DNA of 64,000 nucleotides from Streptomyces cinerochromogenes (GCF_014648635.1 NZ_BMRM01000009.1:124001-188000), one strand, 5' to 3'; positions 44,380 to 53,768 are shown, counted from the first letter of the stretch. Program-made: numbers and translations. The notes: generated by a model from the sequence alone, not told the origin.

Positions 44380-44669
44380 CACTCTTCACGGTGAGTGGCT
44401 TTCGTACGCCCGTTCGCCGTTACGCATGGTGTGCGAGTGGGAGCGCACCGTGCAAAAGGAGTTGAGGCTACTCCTCCTTCGGGGGCGATTTCAGGTGCTT
44501 GCCGAATATGACACGGCGATGATCCGGTCGGACTAAGCTCGCCCGCGGCGCACCGAGTTGAGGCAATTCGCGCGCCTGTTCCCAAACATGCAGAAGATCC
44601 CGACAGTTACCTGAACCTTCCCCCCGAAAGCCCCCCCGACACCCAGCCGATTCGTCCCAGAAGGCATCC
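44380..44669 (+). other. 290-bp region upstream of the conservon
   Basis: No gene. Contains AGGAGT-N7-ACTCCT (44457-44475) and a 10-bp direct repeat GAGTTGAGGC at 44459-44468 and 44555-44564. Somewhat AT-richer than neighbours. Promoter hexamers not certain. Confidence 0.5.
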
Positions 44670-46358
44670 ATGGTGAGTGTTCAGAAGCCTCCCGGTCGCC
44701 GTGAACGGCCCTATGCGCGTGTGCTGTTGCCGCCGGCCATAGTGATGGCCGCGGCGGCCGGAACCGCCGTCGCCCTGGTACCGCCTTCGGCCCGGCTCGC
44801 CGTCGGCGTGTGCGGAGCGCTGGCGGTACTGCTGGTCCTCGGCACGGCCGGGGAGGCCGCCCGCCGCGGCCGTCTGCTGCGCGAGGCGAAGGCCGAACAC
44901 GCCCGTCACGCCGCGACGCTGGAACAGCGGATCGCCGCGCACAACGCGCTGATGGAGCGCCTCGCCACCGAGATCCTGCCCAACGGCTTCTACCGGCTGC
45001 GCCGCGGCCAGGTGCTGCGCAACGCCGTACGCGACGTCTTCGACGCCGACCCCTCCCTGCGCGGCCTGCCCGAGGGCTACCGCGAACTGGTGCGCATCGC
45101 GCTGCGCGGTGCCGACCAGGAGATCTCGATGCGCGACGCCACCGAGCGCTCCTTCGTGAGCGTCGCCCGCCGCGTCCAGGCCATCGTCCACCAGCAGGCC
45201 CAGGAACTCCGCGAGATGGAGGAGGACCACGGCCGCAACCCGGAGGTCTTCGACGACCTGCTGCGCATCGACCACGGCACCTCGCTGATCGGCCGGCTCG
45301 CCGACACCATCTCCGTCCTCGGCGGCGGGCGGCCCGGCCGCCAGTGGCCCCAGCCGGTCTCCCTCTACAGCGTGCTGCGCGGCGCGATGTCGCGCATCCT
45401 GGAGTACCGCCGCATCAACCTCGCCTCGATCGTCAACATCAACATCAAGGGCACCTCGGTCGAGCCGATCATCCACGCCGCCGCCGAACTCCTCGACAAC
45501 GCCACCCGTTACTCGCCGCCCACGACCAAGGTGCACGTCACCGCCGTCGAGGTGCAGTCGGGCGTCGTCATCGAGATCGAGGACTGCGGGGTCAGCCTCA
45601 GCGAGGAGTCCCGCGCCCGCATCGAGCAGATGATCGAGGACGCCAAGAACGGCGAGGACGCGCACAACCTCGGCGAGAACCCGCGCCTCGGCCTCGCCGT
45701 CGTCGGCCGCCTGTGCAAGCGGTTCGACATGGAGGTCTCGCTGCGCGCCTCCGCGTACGGCGGTGTCCGCGCCATCCTCGTCGTCCCGCGCGTCATGACG
45801 ACCACCGAGCCCGGGGTCGGCGCCGTGCAGGCCCACGGCATCGGTGCCGCCGCCGCCCAGATCCCGACGGCGGACGCCGTCGAGGGCCCCAAGCGCCCGG
45901 CGAAGAAGCGCCGCCCCACCAGCCCCAAGATCCCCGCCGGCGTCTCGCTGGAGGACGACATCCCCGAGGTCACCGAATGGACCGCGGGCGGCCTGCCGCA
46001 GCGCCGCAGCCGGATGAAGACCCCGCTCAGCCAGCGGTACGCCGAGAAGGCCGCCATCGAACGCGCCGAACGCGAGGGCCGGCCGTCCGTCTGGGCCCAG
46101 AGGAAGCCGGAACCGGAACCCGAGCCCGAGATGGACCCCGAGATCAAGAAGCTCAGGGAACGGCCGCCGGGCATGTGGATGGAGGACTTCTGGAACGGCC
46201 TGCGCAAGGGCATGCCCCCGGACACCCCCACCCACGAACTGACCGACTTCACGCTCCACCCCACCAAGTACCTGCATCTGCTCAACGATTCGGCCGACTC
46301 CGCCGAAGGCGTCACCGAGGGCGCCACCGAGGCCGACGACGAGGGGGACCTCAAGTGA
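44670..46358 (+). CDS. rarA: Conservon histidine-kinase-like sensor (CvnA type, RarA)
   Basis: 562-residue membrane protein heading a five-gene conservon. Two predicted membrane helices at about 18-55, a helical dimerisation region, then a HATPase_c domain (about 270-400) with N-box AAELLDNATRYSPP and GLAVVGRL G-box. The C-terminal 130 residues are basic and Pro-rich. In S. coelicolor conservons, CvnA forms a membrane-bound complex with CvnB-D. The presence of a P450 as fifth gene matches cvn9 (rar), a locus affecting aerial mycelium formation. Confidence 0.85.
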   Translation: MVSVQKPPGRRERPYARVLLPPAIVMAAAAGTAVALVPPSARLAVGVCGALAVLLVLGTAGEAARRGRLLREAKAEHARHAATLEQRIAAHNALMERLATEILPNGFYRLRRGQVLRNAVRDVFDADPSLRGLPEGYRELVRIALRGADQEISMRDATERSFVSVARRVQAIVHQQAQELREMEEDHGRNPEVFDDLLRIDHGTSLIGRLADTISVLGGGRPGRQWPQPVSLYSVLRGAMSRILEYRRINLASIVNINIKGTSVEPIIHAAAELLDNATRYSPPTTKVHVTAVEVQSGVVIEIEDCGVSLSEESRARIEQMIEDAKNGEDAHNLGENPRLGLAVVGRLCKRFDMEVSLRASAYGGVRAILVVPRVMTTTEPGVGAVQAHGIGAAAAQIPTADAVEGPKRPAKKRRPTSPKIPAGVSLEDDIPEVTEWTAGGLPQRRSRMKTPLSQRYAEKAAIERAEREGRPSVWAQRKPEPEPEPEMDPEIKKLRERPPGMWMEDFWNGLRKGMPPDTPTHELTDFTLHPTKYLHLLNDSADSAEGVTEGATEADDEGDLK

Positions 46359-46759
46359 TCCAGCAGCGAGGCAACCTGGACTGGATGCTCAAGCAGCTGA
46401 ACGACGGCGTGCCGGGCATCGAGATGATCGTGGTCCTCTCCGCCGACGGACTGCGCATCGCCCGCTACGGCGGCGACCCCGACGCCGCCGACCGGGTGGC
46501 CGCCGCCTGCGCCGGCGTACAGAGCCTGGCCAGCGCCATCATCCAGGAGCTGCCCGGCGCCGGCGACATGAAGACGGTCGTCTTCGAGATCGAGGGCGGC
46601 TACTTCTACCTGATGAACGCCGGCCCCGGCGCCTACCTCGCCGTGCTGTCGGACGTGACCTGCGAACCGGGGCGGATGAGCGGCATGATGCGCGACCTCG
46701 TCGTCCGGATCGGCGGCCATCTCACCAGTCCGCCCCGGCGGAACGGGCAGACCGTATGA
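46355..46759 (+). CDS. rarB: Roadblock/LC7-domain protein (CvnB type, RarB)
   Basis: 134-residue single-domain protein of the roadblock/LC7 fold; MglB-like partner of the small GTPase. GTG start overlaps the rarA stop by 4 bp (GTGA). The MIVVLSADGLRIARYG segment is typical. Cytoplasmic. Confidence 0.87.
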   Translation: MIQQRGNLDWMLKQLNDGVPGIEMIVVLSADGLRIARYGGDPDAADRVAAACAGVQSLASAIIQELPGAGDMKTVVFEIEGGYFYLMNAGPGAYLAVLSDVTCEPGRMSGMMRDLVVRIGGHLTSPPRRNGQTV

Positions 46760-47226
46760 CCCCTCCACGACGCACGCGGCGCCGGCCGCAGCCTTTGCCG
46801 GCCCCTCCGGCACCGCAGCCCGCGCAGCCGTACGAGCTGCCGCAGCCCCCGTCACCGGAGGCGGCGGAGACCACGGAGGCGGCGGCCGGCCGGGGACCGG
46901 GCAGCATCCCGGAACGGCTGTACTCCGTCACCGGATCCGGCGAGGGCGGCCGCGCCGAACTCGATCTGGTGACCCTGATCATGGCGCGCTGCGCGCCCCC
47001 GGTCTCCGCCACCCCGGAGCAGGCGGCGGTGCTCCGGCTCTGCCAGGCCCCGCTCTCCGTGGCGGAGCTGTCGGCCTACCTCCGACTGCCGTTCAGCACG
47101 ATGACCGTCCTGCTCACCGAGCTGATCACGGCCGAACTGGTGCAGGCGCACGCCCCCGTCGTCCGCCAGGCGCTCCCCGACCGTTCACTCCTCGAAGCGG
47201 TGATGCATGGACTTCAACGGCTCTGA
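46756..47226 (+). CDS. rarC: DUF742 protein (CvnC type, RarC)
   Basis: 156-residue cytoplasmic protein with an N-terminal Pro-rich 50-residue stretch and a DUF742 winged-helix-like domain (LCQAPLSVAELSAYLRLPF). ATG overlaps the rarB stop (ATGA). Function in the conservon complex unknown. Confidence 0.85.
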   Translation: MTPPRRTRRRPQPLPAPPAPQPAQPYELPQPPSPEAAETTEAAAGRGPGSIPERLYSVTGSGEGGRAELDLVTLIMARCAPPVSATPEQAAVLRLCQAPLSVAELSAYLRLPFSTMTVLLTELITAELVQAHAPVVRQALPDRSLLEAVMHGLQRL

Positions 47227-47827
47227 CACCCTCCCCGGACCACGCACCGAGGACCACCTGCCGCACACGGCGCAGGCCGCGGTGAAGATCGTGATCGTGG
47301 GCGGCTTCGGCGTCGGCAAGACCACCATGGTCGGTTCGGTCAGCGAGATCAGACCGCTGACCACCGAGGAGACCATGACCCAGGCCGGTATCGGCGTCGA
47401 CGACAACTACGGCTCCGACTCCAAGACGGCCACCACCGTGGCCATGGACTTCGGCCGCATCAGCATCACCGAGAAACTGGTGCTCTACCTCTTCGGCACC
47501 CCCGGCCAGGAGCGCTTCTGGTTCCTGTGGAACGGCCTGTTCGAAGGCGCGCTCGGCGCGGTCGTCCTGGTCGACACCCGGCGCCTGGAGGTCAGCTTCG
47601 ACGTCATGGGCCGGCTGGAGGAGGGCGGCGTGCCCTTCGTCGTCGCCGTCAACACCTTCCCCGACGCCCCCCGTTACCCCGTCGAGGAACTGCGCACCGC
47701 GCTCGACCTGGGCCCGGAGATCCCGATCATCGAGTGCGATGTGCGCCGCCGGGCCTCCAGCAAGGACGTGCTGATGACCCTGATGCGCTTCCTGCACTCG
47801 ATCGCCATGTCCCGCGCCCTCACCTGA
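47207..47827 (+). CDS. rarD: Conservon small GTPase (CvnD type, RarD)
   Basis: 206-residue MglA/Ras-like GTPase. P-loop G32-G-F-G-V-G-K-T39, switch motif FGTPGQERFWF, and VNTFPD in place of the usual NKxD, as is typical of CvnD proteins. Start lies 20 bp inside rarC, indicating coupling. Works with the roadblock protein. Confidence 0.88.
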   Translation: MDFNGSDTLPGPRTEDHLPHTAQAAVKIVIVGGFGVGKTTMVGSVSEIRPLTTEETMTQAGIGVDDNYGSDSKTATTVAMDFGRISITEKLVLYLFGTPGQERFWFLWNGLFEGALGAVVLVDTRRLEVSFDVMGRLEEGGVPFVVAVNTFPDAPRYPVEELRTALDLGPEIPIIECDVRRRASSKDVLMTLMRFLHSIAMSRALT

Positions 47828-47887
47828 CCGGCAGCCCCCCGACACCCCGCCCCTCCTTTTCCGTTTTCCCGTTCCGGAGCGACCACT

Positions 47888-49378
47888 GTGACGCCTGAAT
47901 CCCCCTCACCGACCGGCACACACGACACCCTCTCCGGTCCGCCGCCGGGCTGCCCCGCGCACGGCCTCGGCACCGCCGGACCGCGCCGGCTCTACGGCCC
48001 CGACACGGAGGACCTCGGTGACCTCTACGAGCGCCTGCGCGAGGAGCACGGCCCCGTCGCGCCCGTGCTGCTGCACGACGACGTACCGATGTGGGTGGTC
48101 CTCGGCCACGCCGAGAACCTCCAGCTGGTGCGCCAGGCCTCCCAGTTCACCCGCGACAGCCGGATCTGGTCCCCGCTGCTCGACGGCAGGGTCAAGCCCG
48201 ACCACCCGCTCATGCCCCACATCGCCTGGCAGCCCATCTGCTCCCACGCCGAGGGCGAGGAGCACAAGCGGCTGCGGGGCGCCGTCACCGCGGCCATGGA
48301 GACCATCGACCACCGCAGTGTGCGCCGCCACATCGGGCGCTACACCCAGATCCTGGTCAACGGCTTCTGCGAGCGCGGCCGGGCCGAGCTGGTGTCCCAG
48401 TTCGCCGAGCACCTGCCGATGGCCGTGATGTGCGAGATCCTCGGCATGTCCGAGGAGTACAACGACCGCATGGTGCAGGCCGCCCGGGACGCCCTCAAGG
48501 GCACCGAGACCGCCATCCAGAGCCACACCTACGTCATGGACGCGCTGAGCCGGCTCACCACCCGGCGGCGTGCCCGCCCCGAGGACGACTTCACCAGCCA
48601 CCTCATCACCCACCCGGCCCGGCTCACCGACGACGAGGTCCGCGAACACCTGCGGGTCGTCCTCTTCGCGGCCTACGAGGCCACCGCCAACCTCCTCGCC
48701 AACGCCCTGCGCATGGTCCTCACCGAGCCGGGCTTCCGTGCCCAGCTCAACGGCGGGCAGATGACGGTGCCGGAGGCGATCGAGCAGTCCCTGTGGGACG
48801 AACCTCCGTTCAGCACCGTCTTCGGCTACTACGCCAAGCAGGACACCGAGCTGGGCGGACAGCAGATCCGCAAGGGCGACGGGCTGCTCTTCGCGCCCGC
48901 GCCGGGCAACGTCGACCCGCGGGTACGGCCCGACCTGTCCGCGAGCATGCAGGGCAACCGCGCGCACCTCGCCTTCGGCGGCGGCCCGCACGAGTGCCCC
49001 GGCCAGGACATCGGCCGCGCCATCGCGGACGTCGGCGTCGACGCGCTGCTCACGCGGCTGTCCGACATCCAGCTCGACTGCGCCGAGGAGGACCTGCACT
49101 GGCGGCAGTCCATCGCCTCCCGGCACCTGGTGGCGCTGCCGGTGCGCTTCGAACCCAAGCCGCAGCAGGACGTCGACCTGCCCCCGCAGGCCATGCCCCT
49201 GCCACAGCAGCGCTCCCACTGGCAGATCGGCACCCTCAGCACCGACCCCGCACCCCCCGCCGACCCCCGTCCCGCCCCCCGTCCCGCTCCCACCCCGGCC
49301 CCGCCCCCCGCGGCCCCGGAGCCCCTCCGCCCCCGGGGCCTGTGGCGCCGACTGCTGGTCTGGTGGCGCGGGGAGTGA
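47888..49378 (+). CDS. rarE: Cytochrome P450 lacking ExxR motif (CYP157-like, RarE)
   Basis: 496-residue P450. Heme Cys370 lies in FGGGPHECPG; the I-helix has AAYEAT near residue 262. In the K-helix, where ExxR is expected, the sequence is E299-Q-S-L-W303, so both Glu and Arg of the motif are missing. The CYP157 family of Streptomyces is known for exactly this feature. About 70 C-terminal residues are Pro-rich and end in a Trp/Arg-rich helix (GLWRRLLVWWRGE) that could bind membranes. Last gene of the conservon; GTG start. Confidence 0.9.
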   Translation: MTPESPSPTGTHDTLSGPPPGCPAHGLGTAGPRRLYGPDTEDLGDLYERLREEHGPVAPVLLHDDVPMWVVLGHAENLQLVRQASQFTRDSRIWSPLLDGRVKPDHPLMPHIAWQPICSHAEGEEHKRLRGAVTAAMETIDHRSVRRHIGRYTQILVNGFCERGRAELVSQFAEHLPMAVMCEILGMSEEYNDRMVQAARDALKGTETAIQSHTYVMDALSRLTTRRRARPEDDFTSHLITHPARLTDDEVREHLRVVLFAAYEATANLLANALRMVLTEPGFRAQLNGGQMTVPEAIEQSLWDEPPFSTVFGYYAKQDTELGGQQIRKGDGLLFAPAPGNVDPRVRPDLSASMQGNRAHLAFGGGPHECPGQDIGRAIADVGVDALLTRLSDIQLDCAEEDLHWRQSIASRHLVALPVRFEPKPQQDVDLPPQAMPLPQQRSHWQIGTLSTDPAPPADPRPAPRPAPTPAPPPAAPEPLRPRGLWRRLLVWWRGE

Positions 49379-49385
49379 GGACGGG

Positions 49386-50336
49386 CTAGCCGCCCGCGGC
49401 CCACGCGTCGTACGACGTCCACGCCCGCAGGCCGCGGCGGCTGGCGAACGTGTGGGCCGTACCGGTGACCGGGTCGGTGAACTCCAGGGAACGGGCGAGG
49501 AGTTGCAGGGGGCGCCGGAAGTCGCCGGGCGGTACCGGGGGAGTGACCTCCGGGTACAGCGGGTCGCCGAGGATGGGGACGCCCAGCGTGTTCAGGTGGA
49601 CCCGGAGCTGGTGGGTCTGGCCGGTCGCCGGGAGGAGGCGGTAGCGGGCCAGGCCTTCCCGGTGCCCGGTCAGTTCCACCCGGGTCTCGGCGTTCGGTTC
49701 GCCCTCGACCTCCCGGGCGGCCTGCACCCCGCGCTCCTTCACGATCCTGTTGCGCACGGTCCGGGGAAGGACGAGCGCGGGATCGTACGGCGCCACGGCC
49801 TCGTACTCCTTGCGTACCTGCCGGTCCCGGAACAGCCTCTGGTAGGCGCCGCGTTCCTCCGGCCGGACCGTGAACAGCACCAGTCCGGCGGTGAGCCGGT
49901 CCAGCCGGTGGGCCGCCGTCAGCGTCGGGATACCCAGCTCGCGCCGGAGCCGGGCCAGCGCGGTCTCGGCGACATGCATGCCGCGCGGGGTCGTGGCCAG
50001 GAAGTGCGGCTTGTCGGCCACCACGATGTGCTCGTCCCGGTACACCACCTCCACCGGGAACGGCACCGGCACCTCGGCGGGCAGGTCCCGGTGGAACCAC
50101 ACGAACATCCCCGGCCGGTACGGCGCGTCCGGTGCCACGGCCCGCCCGTCGGCCCCGACCACCAGCCCCGCGGCGAACATCGACTCGACCGTCCCGGGCC
50201 CGGCTCCCGTGAGCCGCTCCACGAGGTGCTCCCGGACGGTGGCCCAGGCCCCGTCCGCCGGCAGCCGCACCCGTACGGGGTCGACTCCCTCGCGCTGGGG
50301 GAGCGGGGCGGGCGGGGGCGGCGTACGGCGTCTCAT
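49386..50336 (-). CDS. RluA-family 23S rRNA/tRNA pseudouridine synthase
   Basis: 316-residue RluA-type enzyme: N-terminal S4-like region, and catalytic HRLDRLTAGL with the essential Asp, plus GQTHQLRVHL. Target uridine unknown. Converges with rarE (7 bp). ATG at 50336; SD weak. Confidence 0.88.
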   Translation of the reverse strand: MRRRTPPPPAPLPQREGVDPVRVRLPADGAWATVREHLVERLTGAGPGTVESMFAAGLVVGADGRAVAPDAPYRPGMFVWFHRDLPAEVPVPFPVEVVYRDEHIVVADKPHFLATTPRGMHVAETALARLRRELGIPTLTAAHRLDRLTAGLVLFTVRPEERGAYQRLFRDRQVRKEYEAVAPYDPALVLPRTVRNRIVKERGVQAAREVEGEPNAETRVELTGHREGLARYRLLPATGQTHQLRVHLNTLGVPILGDPLYPEVTPPVPPGDFRRPLQLLARSLEFTDPVTGTAHTFASRRGLRAWTSYDAWAAGG

Positions 50337-50424
50337 CGGGGTCAAGGGTACGGGGCCGCGGTCACCCGGGCGGCGGACGAAAACGGGTGGGCCGCGGGCC
50401 ACCGCACTCGGCAGGATGTCGGCC

Positions 50425-51006
50425 ATGCCGTATCTCACCAGCCCGGTCCTGACGCCCGGCGCCCTCGCCCGTACGCCCCAGCCCGCCGTGCACGCCGACG
50501 ACGACCTGCTCCTGCGCCCCTGGCGGCCCGGGGACGCGCCCGCCGTGCACGCCGCCTTCCAGGACCCGGTGCTGCGGCAGTGGCACATAAGGTCCTGTGA
50601 CTCCGCCGAGGAGGCCGCCGGCTGGATCGCGCAGTGGGAACAGGGCTGGGCCGACGAACGCGAGGCGCAGTGGGCCGTCGTGGACAGCGCCTCGGACGCG
50701 TTGCTGGGCCGGGTCGCGCTGCGTCAGATCCTGCTCGGGGACGGTGTCGCCGAGGTGGCGTACTGGACGGTGGCGCGGGCCCGCGGCCGGGGCGTCGCCG
50801 CGCGCGCCACGGCGGCCCTCGCCCACTGGGCCTTCGAGGAGGTCGGCTTCCACCGCCTGGAACTCACGCACGCCACCGCCAACGAGGCCTCCTGCCGGGT
50901 CGCCGGCAAGGCCGGTTTCGCGCTGGAGGGCACCAAGCGCAGCGCCCTCAACCACCAGGACGGCTGGCACGACATGCACCTGCACGCGCGGGTCCGGGGC
51001 GACTGA
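50425..51006 (+). CDS. GNAT-family N-acetyltransferase (RimJ/RimL-like)
   Basis: 193-residue acetyltransferase. The acetyl-CoA loop is RGRGVAARAT (about residues 117-126) and the C-terminal GFALEGTKRSAL matches the RimJ/RimL family. ATG at 50425 chosen (AGGA about 8 nt upstream) over ATG at 50416. Substrate unknown. Confidence 0.85.
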   Translation: MPYLTSPVLTPGALARTPQPAVHADDDLLLRPWRPGDAPAVHAAFQDPVLRQWHIRSCDSAEEAAGWIAQWEQGWADEREAQWAVVDSASDALLGRVALRQILLGDGVAEVAYWTVARARGRGVAARATAALAHWAFEEVGFHRLELTHATANEASCRVAGKAGFALEGTKRSALNHQDGWHDMHLHARVRGD

Positions 51007-51128
51007 GCCGGCCCGCCCGCCGACGTGACCCCGCTCCCTCGCCCCGTCCGGCCACACGCGATACATCGTGAGTGTTGCTCTCGCGACTCCCGACGCGATA
51101 TGTTCGGTCACGGATATTCGGAAGCGGG

Positions 51129-51767
51129 GTGACCGTCGTGGCCGTGAAGCGTCGCAAGCTCGGCAATCCTCTGGCGCTCGCGGTGATGGCGACCCTGTGG
51201 CAGAAGCCCATGCACCCGTACGAGATCGCCCAGACCCTGCGCCGCCAGGGCAAGGACACCAGCACGAAGATCAACTACGGGTCGCTCTACACGGTCGTGC
51301 AGAACCTCGAGAAGCACGGCTTCGTCGAGGTGACCGGCGTGGAGCAGCAGGGCAACCGCCCCGAGCGCACGGTGTACGGACTCACCGGCACCGGACGCGA
51401 GGAGCTGACCGAGTGGCTGTCGGACCTGATGGCCGTCCCGGTCAAGGAGTACCCGATCTTCGAGACCGCCCTGTCCGTCATGGGGGTCCTGCACCCGGAC
51501 GACGCCGTCCGGCTGCTGGAGGAGCGGCTGAGCACCCTCAAGGTGCAGCTGGCCGGCGGGCGCGGCGCGCTGGAGAAGCTCCGCGAGACGCTACCGCGGC
51601 TCTTCCTCGTGGAGACGGAGTACCAGCTGCACATGCTCCAAGCGCAGGCCGCGTGGGTCCGCGGCTTCCTCGAGGAGATCAGGGAAGGCACGCTGCCCGG
51701 GGTCGACCTCTGGCGGCGGTACCACGACACCGGGGAGCTGCCGGAGGAATTCACCGGACCCCTGTGA
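51129..51767 (+). CDS. PadR-family transcriptional regulator
   Basis: About 212-residue repressor: PadR winged HTH (about 12-90, MHPYEIAQTLRRQG and YGSLYTVVQNLEKHGFV) and a C-terminal helical dimerisation domain. Located upstream of a DrrAB-like exporter, which it probably represses. Start uncertain: GTG at 51129, 51138 or 51144. Followed by a long hairpin terminator. Confidence 0.88.
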   Translation: MTVVAVKRRKLGNPLALAVMATLWQKPMHPYEIAQTLRRQGKDTSTKINYGSLYTVVQNLEKHGFVEVTGVEQQGNRPERTVYGLTGTGREELTEWLSDLMAVPVKEYPIFETALSVMGVLHPDDAVRLLEERLSTLKVQLAGGRGALEKLRETLPRLFLVETEYQLHMLQAQAAWVRGFLEEIREGTLPGVDLWRRYHDTGELPEEFTGPL

Positions 51768-51774
51768 CGAGAAC

Positions 51775-51812
51775 GACCCCGGCACGGCTGTTGCAGCAGC
51801 CCCGCCGGGGTC
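51775..51812 (+). terminator. padR terminator hairpin
   Basis: GACCCCGGC/GCCGGGGTC outer stem (51775-51783 with 51804-51812) encloses GGCTG/CAGCC (51786-51790 with 51797-51801). Confidence 0.8.
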
Positions 51813-51967
51813 TCGAACCCCGAATCGGATCCGCCGTGCGGCGGCTCCGGGCGATCGAGGTGCGGCACACCCAGGATAGCCCGGCGCTCTTCACGCGGAT
51901 CTTCCACCGTCCGCCCACCCGGGCCGACGGACGATCCGTCATCGGCTCATTCAGGAGAGCAGTCGTC

Positions 51968-52975
51968 ATGAACACCCGTGCACCCGCGGTGCAGGCGCGC
52001 CGGCTCGTCAAGACCTATCCCGGCGGCGTCACCGCCCTCGACGGGATGGACATCACCGTGACACCCGGCACCGTCTTCGGACTCCTCGGCCCCAACGGCG
52101 CCGGCAAGTCCACCACCGTCAAGATCCTCACCACCCTGGCCCTCCCCGACTCCGGCACCGCCACCGTCGCCGGGCACGACGTGCTGCGCCACCCCGACCG
52201 GGTGCGCCGCGCGATCGGCGTGGTCGCCCAGCACTCCGGCGCCGACCCGGTCGCGACCGGACGGGAGAACCTGCAACTCCAGGGCCGCCTCTACGGACTG
52301 GGCGGCGCCGCGCTGAACCGGCGGGTGGACGAACTGCTGGAGCGGTTCACGCTCGCCGAGGCCGCCCGCCGGCAGGTCAAGGGCTACTCGGGCGGCATGC
52401 GGCGCCGCCTGGACGTGGCTCTCGGACTGGTGCACCGGCCCGAGGTGCTCTTCCTCGACGAGCCGACCACCGGCCTCGACCCGGAGGCGCGCACCGCGAT
52501 GTGGGAGGAGATCGGCAGGCTGGCCGGGGAGGAGGGGCTGACGATCCTGCTCACCACGCACTACCTGGAGGAGGCCGACCGGCTCGCCGAGCGCGTCGCG
52601 ATCGTCGACCGCGGCCGGGTCGTGGTGGAGGGCACACCGGACGCCCTCAAGGGCGAACTGCGCGGCGACGCCGTCCACCTGGAGCTGGGCGAGCCGGTCG
52701 GCGAGGCCGGCCGCACACTGCTCACCGCTGCCCTGACCGCGCTGCCCGGGGTGCACGAGGCGTGGTGCGAGGGACGCCGGATCAGCGTCCGCGCCGACGA
52801 CGGGGCCGCCACGGTGCCCGCGCTGCTCACGGCGCTGGACCGGGCCGGGGTGACCGTCGCCTCGGCCACCGTCGCCCGGCCCTCGCTGGACGACGTCTAC
52901 CTCCGCCACGCGGGCCGCCGGTACGCGGAAGCCGAGGCCGGGACCGCGGGCGTGCTCGCCGGAGGTGTGCGATGA
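51968..52975 (+). CDS. ABC exporter ATP-binding protein (DrrA-like)
   Basis: 335-residue ATPase: Walker A GLLGPNGAGKST, signature YSGGMRRRLDVA, Walker B VLFLDEPTTGLD, and the C-terminal DrrA-type domain (about 230-320). Together with the next gene forms a two-component ABC-2 exporter of the daunorubicin-resistance type. ATG with AGGAG. Substrate unknown. Confidence 0.92.
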   Translation: MNTRAPAVQARRLVKTYPGGVTALDGMDITVTPGTVFGLLGPNGAGKSTTVKILTTLALPDSGTATVAGHDVLRHPDRVRRAIGVVAQHSGADPVATGRENLQLQGRLYGLGGAALNRRVDELLERFTLAEAARRQVKGYSGGMRRRLDVALGLVHRPEVLFLDEPTTGLDPEARTAMWEEIGRLAGEEGLTILLTTHYLEEADRLAERVAIVDRGRVVVEGTPDALKGELRGDAVHLELGEPVGEAGRTLLTAALTALPGVHEAWCEGRRISVRADDGAATVPALLTALDRAGVTVASATVARPSLDDVYLRHAGRRYAEAEAGTAGVLAGGVR

Positions 52976-53748
52976 GCGCGGCCCTCACCCAGACCTGGTA
53001 CATGGCGCAGCGTCAGCTGCGGGTGTTCGCCCGGCAGCCCGCCTACGCGGTCATCACCCTGGTCCAGCCGGTGATCTGGCTGTTCCTGTTCGGCAGCCTC
53101 TTCAGGAAGGTCGTCGAGCTGGGTGGCTTCGGCACCACCTCGTACCTGGACTATCTCGTGCCGGGCGTGGTGGTGATGAGCGCCCTGGGCTCCAACATGT
53201 GGGCCGGCATGGGCACCCTGGAGGAGATCCAGCGCGGCACCCTCGACCGCTTCCTGTCCACCCCGGTCAGCCGGGCCGCGCTGATGAACGGAAACGTCGT
53301 CAACAACGGCCTGGTCACGGCGTTCCAGTCGGTGGTCATCGTGCTGCTCGGGCTGCTCGGCGGTGCGGACTACCCCGGCGGCGTCGGCGGCATCGCGGTC
53401 CTCGTGCTGGCCGCCGTCCTGCTCGGCACGGTCTTCGGGGCGCTGTCCAACGCGCTCGGCATGCTGGTGCGCGAACGGGAGTCGATCATCGGGATCAACA
53501 CCTTTCTGCTGCTGCCGCTGACCTTCCTCTCCAGTGCCTTCATGGCCCCGTCGCAGATGCCCGGCTGGATGCGGCACATCGCCGCCTTCAACCCGCTGGA
53601 CTGGGCGATGGTCGCGGGCCGTTCGGCGATGTCCGGGCACCCCGACGGGGGTGACGTCCTCGGTCGCGGCGGCGCGCTGTTCGCCCTGGCGTTCGCGGCG
53701 GTGTGGCTGTCCGTGCGTACCTTCCGCTCGTACCAGCGGTCGGTGTGA
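52972..53748 (+). CDS. ABC-2 type exporter permease (DrrB-like)
   Basis: 258-residue membrane protein with about six helices and the ABC-2 family motif segments (LFGSLF, GALSNALGML, MPGWMRHIAAFNPLDW). ATG overlaps the ATPase stop by 4 bp (ATGA). Exporter partner of the preceding ATPase. Confidence 0.9.
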   Translation: MSAALTQTWYMAQRQLRVFARQPAYAVITLVQPVIWLFLFGSLFRKVVELGGFGTTSYLDYLVPGVVVMSALGSNMWAGMGTLEEIQRGTLDRFLSTPVSRAALMNGNVVNNGLVTAFQSVVIVLLGLLGGADYPGGVGGIAVLVLAAVLLGTVFGALSNALGMLVRERESIIGINTFLLLPLTFLSSAFMAPSQMPGWMRHIAAFNPLDWAMVAGRSAMSGHPDGGDVLGRGGALFALAFAAVWLSVRTFRSYQRSV

Positions 53749-53768
53749 CCCCGTAGGGACCGGCCGGT

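Noticed and set aside
51058..51115. PadR operator from the ATACAT/ATATGT elements upstream of padR
   Set aside because: The two elements are not inverted repeats of each other and do not match the ATGT-N8-ACAT arrangement.
51796..51830. T-arm-like CGGGG-TTCGAGA-CCCCG on the minus strand resembling a tRNA
   Set aside because: No matching acceptor, D-arm or anticodon arm is present upstream, and the sequence is explained by the padR terminator hairpin at 51775-51812.
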